Positions 6,518-11,512 of a stretch of DNA of 11,512 nt are shown here, in pieces (the first letter of the stretch is position 1; every line of letters begins with the position of its first letter). Source of the DNA: MGIIb-O2 sp964003245 (GTDB taxonomy: Archaea; Thermoplasmatota; Poseidoniia; Poseidoniales; Thalassarchaeaceae); NCBI GenBank assembly GCA_964003245.1, contig CAXFIU010000043.1:1-11512 (forward strand), read 5' to 3'. Position numbers and translations under genes: made by a program. The notes under the pieces are model-generated. The model was not told where the DNA came from. It was given only the letters and a program-made list of their open reading frames with translations, and made no database searches.

Positions 6518-6526
6518 GATATACTC
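6518..6526 (-). promoter_or_regulatory. Possible TATA box for mqnE-mqnA
   Basis: On the minus strand this reads GAGTATATC, about 20 bases before the ATG at 6501. That spacing suits a leaderless archaeal transcript and, if real, supports the ATG over the TTG codons at 6528 and 6531. The match is short and unverified. Confidence 0.25.
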
Positions 6527-6610
6527 AACAAATATCAACCAATGTATTGAACAATAGGAGTTACAGCACTGCAAACTATCAATAGCCAATTTCAATGACA
6601 GGTCAACATA

Positions 6611-6617
6611 AGGGGTG
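6611..6617 (+). promoter_or_regulatory. Shine-Dalgarno-like site upstream of the N-terminal transketolase subunit
   Basis: AGGGGTG resembles the archaeal consensus GGAGGTGA with one change. Counting from the GG core, it lies 7 bases before an in-frame ATT at 6623, the same spacing as in the next gene, but over 30 bases from the first ATG at 6653. It is the main hint that translation begins at the ATT. Confidence 0.4.
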
Positions 6618-6652
6618 CTAATATTAACCTTGATGAAGCAGATTTAATTGAA

Positions 6653-7438
6653 ATGGCAAGAAAATGTCGTATAGATATTGTTGAAATGGTGCATAAAGCA
6701 GGTGCTGGTCATCCAGGAGGATCGTTATCCGCAATAGACTTGATTGTCGGCCTTTATGGTACAGGATTCAGATTCGAAAAAGACAATCCAGATTGGCAAG
6801 ATCGTGACAGATTCATTATGAGTAAGGGCCATGCAAGTCCAGCAGTATACTCAATCCTTCATAACTTGGGTGTAATAACAAAAAAAGACATTGATGGATT
6901 CAGAACTCTCGGATCTATTTGTCAGGGGCATGTGGATATGAAATGGACAGATGGAGTAGATTTTTCAGCCGGAAGTTTAGGAATGGGTCTTTCATTTGGT
7001 TTAGGTTGTGCAATAGCAGCGAAGATGGATGGAAGTAAAAGAAATGTTTGGGTTATGATTGGCGATGGAGAAACTCAAGAAGGACAAATTTGGGAAGCTG
7101 CAATGGCAGCAGACTTCCATAAAGCAGGAAACCTCAATGTAATAATTGATAGGAATAGAATTCAAAATGACGATTTCATGGAAGTACAAATGGAAATAGG
7201 AGATATTGGAAATAAATTTAAATCATTTGGTTGGAAAATTATTGAAATAGATGGTCATAATATGAGTGAAATTGTTGATGCAATTGGAGAGGCAACTAAC
7301 GAACGCAGTCTTCCGTGTGCAATCGTTGCTCATACAATTAAAGGAAAAGGTGTATCATTTATGGAAAATAATCCTTCATTCCATGGTAAAGCACCCAATG
7401 ATGATGAGTTGAAATTAGCTTTGGAGGAATTATCATGA
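6653..7438 (+). CDS. Transketolase, N-terminal (thiamine-diphosphate-binding) subunit
   Basis: This is the N-terminal half of a split transketolase, which moves two-carbon units between sugar phosphates in the non-oxidative pentose phosphate pathway. In archaea it supplies pentoses and erythrose-4-phosphate. Visible marks: KAGAGHPGGSLSAIDL (15-30), RFIMSKGHASPAVY (53-66), DFSAGSLGMGLSFGLG (103-118), and the ThDP/Mg motif starting at GDGETQEGQIWEA (137-149) and ending near VIIDRNRIQND (163-173). The 261 residues from the ATG are slightly short. The frame is open upstream to a TGA at 6596 and encodes NLDEADLIE directly before this ATG, which resembles the missing N-terminal helix of the family, so the true start may be the ATT at 6623 (271 residues). 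The stop overlaps the start of the C-terminal subunit in an ATGA. The two subunits must assemble to form the active site. Confidence 0.93.
   Translation: MARKCRIDIVEMVHKAGAGHPGGSLSAIDLIVGLYGTGFRFEKDNPDWQDRDRFIMSKGHASPAVYSILHNLGVITKKDIDGFRTLGSICQGHVDMKWTDGVDFSAGSLGMGLSFGLGCAIAAKMDGSKRNVWVMIGDGETQEGQIWEAAMAADFHKAGNLNVIIDRNRIQNDDFMEVQMEIGDIGNKFKSFGWKIIEIDGHNMSEIVDAIGEATNERSLPCAIVAHTIKGKGVSFMENNPSFHGKAPNDDELKLALEELS
7423..7427 (+). promoter_or_regulatory. Shine-Dalgarno for the C-terminal transketolase subunit
   Basis: GGAGG sits inside the last codons of the upstream subunit gene, 7 bases before the ATG at 7435. This is the best consensus ribosome-binding site in the window and shows that this organism uses Shine-Dalgarno initiation for internal operon genes. 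Confidence 0.75.
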
Positions 7439-8382
7439 GTGCACCTTCATCAGGTGGAGCATCGAGAGATGGATATGGTTCAGCACTATTGAAATTATCT
7501 AACGACCCGAGAGTTGTTGTCTTAGAAGCCGATTTAGGGAAATCAACAAAGTCTTGCTTATTTAGAGCAGAATTTCCTGAAAGAACTGTTTCTATGGGAA
7601 TAGCTGAGCAAAATATGATGCTAGTTTCTGCAGGTATGGCTTCTTCTGGGAAAATCCCTTTCGCAAGCACATTTGCGATTTTTACAGAAAGAGCTTTTGA
7701 GCAAGTGAGAAACGGAATTGCTAGACCCGGATTAGTAGTACATATTTGTGGAAGTCATGGAGGAATACATACAGGAACTGATGGAAGCAGTGCTCAGTCA
7801 ATAGAAGATTTAGCCATATACAGGACCATACCAAATATGACTGTAATGCACCCATGTGATGACCTTTCTGCGGAAGAATTAACATTACAATTACTAAATC
7901 ATGAGAAACCATCATACACTCGTACTGCTAGAAATAAGGTGCCAAGAATTTATAATGAAGAAAACGTAAAGGAAATAAAAATTGGTAAAGGAAATATAAT
8001 CAAAGATGGGGCTGATGTTGCCATAATAGCCTGTGGCGTAATGGTTAATGAAGCTAAAATAGCAGCTGAGAAATTAGAGAATGATGGGATTAATGCCTGT
8101 GTAGTTGATATGCACACAATAAAACCTCTAGATGGAAAATTAATTGACAAACTTTCAGAACAATGTGGATGCTTTGTGACAGTTGAAGATCACTCAATTA
8201 TTGGAGGGTTAGGCGGTAGTATTGCAGAGTATCTTTCTAGAAACAAACCCAAGCCAGTAGAAATGGTAGGTGTAGATGATAGGTTTGGCGAGAGTGGAGG
8301 GACAACAGAGTTAATGGCGCATTTGAATATTAATTCTGATGCTATTATTAACGCTGCGAACGCAGTAATAAAACGCAAATAA
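7435..8382 (+). CDS. Transketolase, C-terminal subunit (pyrimidine-binding and C-terminal domains)
   Basis: This is the partner of the preceding gene. It supplies the pyrimidine-binding domain and the transketolase C-terminal domain. The 315 residues match the family. Visible marks: VVLEADLGKSTKS (28-40), RTVSMGIAEQNMM (50-62) with E58 as the glutamate that activates the thiamine cofactor, PFASTFAIFTERAFEQVRN (75-93), HICGSHGGIHTGTDGSSAQSIED (103-125), and VMHPCDD (137-143). The C-terminal domain starts near residue 175 (DGADVAIIACGVM) and contains VVDMHTIKPLD and TVEDHSIIGGLGGSIAE. DXP synthase and pyruvate dehydrogenase E1 beta share the fold; the split gene pair and motifs point to transketolase. 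One oddity: the usual H in DGxxHQ is an alanine (DGSSAQ, A120). The 4-bp overlap with the first subunit implies coupled translation and equal amounts. Confidence 0.93.
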   Translation: MSAPSSGGASRDGYGSALLKLSNDPRVVVLEADLGKSTKSCLFRAEFPERTVSMGIAEQNMMLVSAGMASSGKIPFASTFAIFTERAFEQVRNGIARPGLVVHICGSHGGIHTGTDGSSAQSIEDLAIYRTIPNMTVMHPCDDLSAEELTLQLLNHEKPSYTRTARNKVPRIYNEENVKEIKIGKGNIIKDGADVAIIACGVMVNEAKIAAEKLENDGINACVVDMHTIKPLDGKLIDKLSEQCGCFVTVEDHSIIGGLGGSIAEYLSRNKPKPVEMVGVDDRFGESGGTTELMAHLNINSDAIINAANAVIKRK

Positions 8383-8419
8383 TTGACTTAACAAGATACT
8401 TTCTTGGGTTTCATTCATG

Positions 8420-8425
8420 AAGGAG
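8420..8425 (+). promoter_or_regulatory. Shine-Dalgarno deciding a TTG start
   Basis: AAGGAG lies 4 bases before TTG 8430 and 19 bases before the first in-frame ATG (8445). The spacing favours the TTG, although 4 bases is short. Confidence 0.45.
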
Positions 8426-8429
8426 CGGT

Positions 8430-9320
8430 TTGCCAATAGCAAATATGAATGAGGGGGAAAGACTTAGAGAATTACTCGATGGGTCAATGGACCCATCAGA
8501 ATTAGAGTCTTACAGCGAATATTACAGACTGGCTGAGAGGATTTATGGTAGAGAAGCTCTTGACGAAATGGGGATTAGTACTCCTGAAGAAATCGAAGAA
8601 GAAAAAACTCAAAATGGGAACAGTGAATTCACACATGATGTGATATTACCTTCTCCGAAAAATGATTCAAACGTTGAAGAAACTGTCGATTTAGATGGTA
8701 GACCAAAAAGAAGACTTTTTCTTACATTAATAGGAGTAATTGGTTTATTGTTGGTAAGTTCAAATGTTTTAGTAGGTGTAGATGCAATTATTCCAGATTC
8801 AATTATTACACTGTGTGAGGATTTAGAACAACCAGGAGAAATAGAATTTAAAAATTTTGAACAAGTCAATGGAAGTACTTTAACAATATTCTGGACAGTT
8901 AAAAATGTAACAATTGGTGAAAGTTATACTATAACTTGGGATATTTCACAAAATGGATCGCAAGAACTTGTAGATAGTGGAAATGTTAGTTGGCAAGCAA
9001 ATGGAAATACATTTACTCATCTGAGAAGTGTCAATGTTGAAACCGAACCTTATGCTTGGTCGTCATGGTTGTTTGATTCTAATATGACTATGATTTCGGC
9101 AAGTAATGGAGATTATAGCAGTTCAGAAATAAGTACAATGTCTACGATTGGAAGCGAGAAAAGATGTGAAGATAATCCTAAGTTAAAATTGGATGAAATT
9201 ATGAACTATCAAGATCTAGAATCATGGACTCAAGCAGAAGATGGAGATATGCTTGATGGAATGCTGATAATGACTTTCTCATTTATCTCATTATTCGGTA
9301 TGAGGAAAAAGAAAAATTAA
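8430..9320 (+). CDS. Hypothetical membrane protein with an external domain between two membrane segments
   Basis: I do not recognise the family. The 296-residue protein starts at a TTG with AAGGAG upstream; an ATG at 8445 would remove 5 residues. Residues 1-92 are acidic and soluble, with a helical DGSMDPSELESYSEYYRLAERIYG segment. After the basic RPKRR, a hydrophobic segment (about 96-118) should cross the membrane. Residues 120-270 are rich in Ser, Thr, Asn and Trp, look beta-rich, and hold five N-glycosylation sequons (N147, N159, N175, N185, N218), as expected for an exposed domain. Two CED motifs (C129 and C246) bracket it and could form a disulfide. A second hydrophobic stretch (277-291) ends in RKKKN, giving a membrane-anchored tail. 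Positive charges before segment 1 and after segment 2 suggest both ends are cytoplasmic. It follows transketolase by 47 bases and overlaps proS tail to tail by 4. Confidence 0.8.
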   Translation: MPIANMNEGERLRELLDGSMDPSELESYSEYYRLAERIYGREALDEMGISTPEEIEEEKTQNGNSEFTHDVILPSPKNDSNVEETVDLDGRPKRRLFLTLIGVIGLLLVSSNVLVGVDAIIPDSIITLCEDLEQPGEIEFKNFEQVNGSTLTIFWTVKNVTIGESYTITWDISQNGSQELVDSGNVSWQANGNTFTHLRSVNVETEPYAWSSWLFDSNMTMISASNGDYSSSEISTMSTIGSEKRCEDNPKLKLDEIMNYQDLESWTQAEDGDMLDGMLIMTFSFISLFGMRKKKN

Positions 9321-10837
9321 TACATACGGGCGATATGTTGTTTTCTTGTAGTTAATTTACCAGTTACCACACATTTTTCTGGTTCTGAATAAGGTTCAAC
9401 GGAATCACCCAATAAAGTTAATCCAGTAGATTTTTCGAGAAGTTCTGCATCGGCATCATTACCATCAAATGCTAATTCATAGACTATACCATCTTCTAGA
9501 GGAGAAGACAGTTTTAGGCCATCCTTTGTGGATTCGAAACCTGGAAATTTCTTAACTAAATTAGACATATGTGTGGATGAGCGTTCCAATAATTGCCCAG
9601 ATATCATTTTCAGATTTTCAAAGATTGTTTCTGAAAGATTTTCCAAGCTAGCCTCTACCTTACCTCCTGTTCTAAGGGATAAAACACATTTATTTTCAGC
9701 AAGATCTCGAGGTCCAAATTCCAACCTAATTGGGACTCCTTTAATTTCCCAATCATAATGCTTACCACCAGGGCGTTTATCTCTATCATCTAAATGAACT
9801 CTAAGTCCTGCTGATTTAAGGTCGCTAGCAATCTCCCTAATTTTAGGCAATACTTGCTCATTTATATGGGCAGCTACTGGCATTAAAATCACTTGATAAG
9901 GAGATACTGAAGGAGGTAAAATTAGTCCTGAGTCATCACCATGCATTCCGACTACAGCTCCTAGCAATCTTTCGGACATCCCAAAAGTTGTTTGATGGCA
10001 ATTTTGAGTATTGCCGTCTATATCTTCATAATTCAAATCAAAAGCTTGAGCCCACTGATCGCGGTAATGGTGGTAAGTAGCTATCTGTAATGTACGTCCA
10101 TTTGGCATTACTGCATCAACTGCAGTAGTATACCATGCCCCAGGGAAAGTATCCCAAACAGGTCTCTTAGAGACTAAAACAGGTAAACACAGAGATTTCA
10201 TTAGTTTTTGTACAATTTGAGCATCTTCCTCTATTTGTTTGGTTGCACCTTCTTCATCTTTATGAACAGTATGAGCCTCAAAGAAATGTATTTCTCTAAC
10301 TCTGATGAATGAACGTGTTTGCTTAGTCTCATAACGGAAAGTATTGACTATCTGGAATGTTTTTAATGGTAAATCTGCATGACTTCTGACCCATAATGAG
10401 AACATAGTATACATCGGTGTTTCTGAAGTTGGTCTGAGGAACATTGGTACATCAAGTTCATTTTCGCCACCCTTTGTAACCCAATAGACTTCTTTCTTAA
10501 ATCCAGAGTCTTCTTCCTCCATTCTAAGTTCTGATGGATCTACTCCTTGTTCCCTAGCTGCTTTGAGTCTAGAAACAAGATGATTTTCTTTCTCAAGAAG
10601 ATCTTCAGGTACTAACAAGGGAAAATTATATTCTTGATGATTTGTTTTTTCCATTTCATCTCTTGTAAGGCTATCAATTAACCTCATAGTTGACCAACCA
10701 TAAGGCTTCCATACATCCATTCCTTTGATTGGATACCTTTTGTCGACTAAATCCGAAATCTCGACAATAGCAGGATACCATGCATTGAAATCTGACTTTG
10801 GAGGAATCCCTCTCTTAGCCTTACCATGCTTTGTCAT
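9317..10837 (-). CDS. proS: Prolyl-tRNA synthetase, archaeal/eukaryotic type
   Basis: This enzyme charges tRNA-Pro with proline. It is a class II synthetase without the bacterial editing insertion, as in archaea and eukaryotes. Numbering from the ATG at 10837 (506 residues): VWKPYGWSTMRLID (about 42-55), LRPTSETPMYTMF (134-146), class II motif 2 RYETKQTRSFIRVREIHFFEAHT (168-190), WDTFPGAWYTTAVDAVMPNGRTLQ (around 228-251), HQTTFGMSERLLGAVVG, and motif 3 ending at HGDDSGLILPP (299-309). The anticodon-binding domain follows (YQVILMPVAAHI and LDDRDKRPGGKHYDWEIKGVPIRLEFGPRD). The C-terminal zinc-like domain ends in IARMY, as in the family, but keeps only one cysteine (C489), so it probably binds no zinc. 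A TTG at 10867 would add 10 residues; the ATG gives the more typical MTKHGKAKRG start. It follows coaB by 47 bases on the same strand. Confidence 0.96.
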   Translation of the reverse strand: MTKHGKAKRGIPPKSDFNAWYPAIVEISDLVDKRYPIKGMDVWKPYGWSTMRLIDSLTRDEMEKTNHQEYNFPLLVPEDLLEKENHLVSRLKAAREQGVDPSELRMEEEDSGFKKEVYWVTKGGENELDVPMFLRPTSETPMYTMFSLWVRSHADLPLKTFQIVNTFRYETKQTRSFIRVREIHFFEAHTVHKDEEGATKQIEEDAQIVQKLMKSLCLPVLVSKRPVWDTFPGAWYTTAVDAVMPNGRTLQIATYHHYRDQWAQAFDLNYEDIDGNTQNCHQTTFGMSERLLGAVVGMHGDDSGLILPPSVSPYQVILMPVAAHINEQVLPKIREIASDLKSAGLRVHLDDRDKRPGGKHYDWEIKGVPIRLEFGPRDLAENKCVLSLRTGGKVEASLENLSETIFENLKMISGQLLERSSTHMSNLVKKFPGFESTKDGLKLSSPLEDGIVYELAFDGNDADAELLEKSTGLTLLGDSVEPYSEPEKCVVTGKLTTRKQHIARMY

Positions 10838-10884
10838 GATTATATCCAGTAGTAGATTATCCTTCAATGTGCCGCATGTAAAAT

Positions 10885-11512
10885 CTATTCTGAAATGATT
10901 TTTTCAATCTCTAAACAGATGTCAATTTCATCCTGCAATAATTTGACATCCCCTTCATCACTCACCAACCTAGCTCTTGGTGAATTTTGATCTCCAATTT
11001 GCTCTAGTATGTTTGCAATGACAAAATCAACTCCATATTTTGAGATCTGATTAAGAGATTTTTGAATTAACTCTTCTTCAGAAACACCAGTTTCTAATTT
11101 GAAGCCTATTCTGATACTATCTCCAACTAAATCTGTTAATTCGGGAATATGTTTCAATGTAGGTTGAAGTTCGATCACCCATTTATCTTGCCCACTAGGC
11201 CTCTTACCTTTTTCAGGAGTCATAGAATAATCTAATACAGCAGCAGAATGTATCCAGACATCGGGTTTAATTTCTGATTTTGCTAAAGAAAGTGACTCGT
11301 GAAGCATTTCTTCGGGAGAACCTGCACGAATAATATTAGGCAATTCAATTGTTGGTTGTGCTGAGGTTTTTCCTGCAATACAATATACATCATGACCCCT
11401 CATGAATAGATATTCTGCAATTGCCCAACCAGTTTTACCTGATGAAGCATTTTGGATTGCACGAACAGAATCTATAGGTGCCCTAGTAGCACCAAGAGTG
11501 ATTGCAACCTTT
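10885..11512 (-). CDS. coaBC: Phosphopantothenoylcysteine synthetase (CoaB domain of CoaBC), 5' end cut by window edge
   Basis: The CoaB domain joins 4'-phosphopantothenate to cysteine in coenzyme A synthesis; in most archaea it is fused behind a CoaC decarboxylase domain. The frame is open to the right edge, so the N-terminal part, including any CoaC domain, is outside. The visible 209 codons open with VAITLGATRAPIDSVR, followed by QNASSGKTGWAIAEYL, the nucleotide-binding start of CoaB. Then come HDVYCIAGKT, a segment DVWIHSAAVLDYS equivalent to the usual AAVADY, the lysine-rich PEKGKRPSGQDKW, IGFKLETGVSEEEL, and VDFVIANILEQIG. The protein ends normally at a TAG. The internal ATG at 11403 is not the start: conserved CoaB sequence lies upstream of it. 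Whether this is full CoaBC or CoaB alone cannot be told here. It is followed by proS on the same strand and is probably co-transcribed with it. Confidence 0.9.
   Translation of the reverse strand, partial: KVAITLGATRAPIDSVRAIQNASSGKTGWAIAEYLFMRGHDVYCIAGKTSAQPTIELPNIIRAGSPEEMLHESLSLAKSEIKPDVWIHSAAVLDYSMTPEKGKRPSGQDKWVIELQPTLKHIPELTDLVGDSIRIGFKLETGVSEEELIQKSLNQISKYGVDFVIANILEQIGDQNSPRARLVSDEGDVKLLQDEIDICLEIEKIISE

Noticed and set aside
6502..6652. The divergent intergenic region as a site for a small RNA or riboswitch, for example a thiamine-diphosphate switch before transketolase
   Set aside because: Only about 120-150 bases are available, and I found neither the conserved THI-box sequences nor a multi-stem fold by eye.
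8392..8406. Hairpin CAAGA-TACTT-TCTTG after the transketolase genes, as a possible terminator
   Set aside because: The stem is only 5 bp and AT-rich, with no long T-run after it; not separable from chance in this composition.
10885..11403. A complete 172-residue gene starting at ATG 11403
   Set aside because: Conserved CoaB sequence (GATRAPIDSVR and NASSGKTG) continues upstream in the same frame to the window edge, so this ATG is internal.

Overview
The window looks like a piece of a compact, AT-rich archaeal chromosome. The markers are an archaeal/eukaryotic-type primase small subunit (PriS), a ProS of the archaeal/eukaryotic type, a transketolase split into two subunits, TATA-like boxes, and a mixture of genes with and without Shine-Dalgarno sites. 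Gene content, acidic low-complexity hypothetical proteins and AT-rich composition suggest a marine Thermoplasmatota lineage (Marine Group II or III). That placement is inference from gene content; no rRNA marker is present.

Layout. Bases 1-3066 carry a leftward set of four genes: a small two-cysteine protein, priS, an acidic and proline-rich protein ending in a duplicated ~47-residue module, and a lysine-rich RDD-type membrane protein that runs off the left edge. Bases 3157-6501 hold menaquinone (futalosine pathway) genes on both strands: mqnD followed directly by a small HEAT-repeat gene (rightward), converging on mqnE-mqnA (leftward). Bases 6623-8382 encode the two transketolase subunits with a 4-bp ATGA overlap. 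A two-segment membrane protein follows (8430-9320) and converges by 4 bp with leftward proS. Upstream of proS, in the same direction, is the CoaB domain of the coenzyme A synthesis protein, cut by the right edge. No stretch longer than about 150 bases lacks a gene. I saw no tRNA, rRNA, CRISPR array or insertion sequence.

Most of this is housekeeping: replication priming, quinone synthesis, the pentose phosphate pathway, tRNA charging and CoA synthesis. The standout is the 159-residue gene at 4018-4497. It matches, from end to end, the C-terminal half of eukaryotic deoxyhypusine hydroxylase (DOHH), including the inter-lobe linker motif SVDPAPP and two His-Glu pairs spaced exactly 33 residues apart. 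Eukaryotic DOHH builds one diiron site from two such halves, so this archaeal protein could be a half-size enzyme that acts as a homodimer on aIF5A, an activity usually regarded as eukaryotic.

Other points: the N-terminal transketolase subunit seems to start at a non-canonical ATT codon with a well-placed Shine-Dalgarno; an 8-proline run sits in the acidic protein; and a small hairpin lies just before the priS start.
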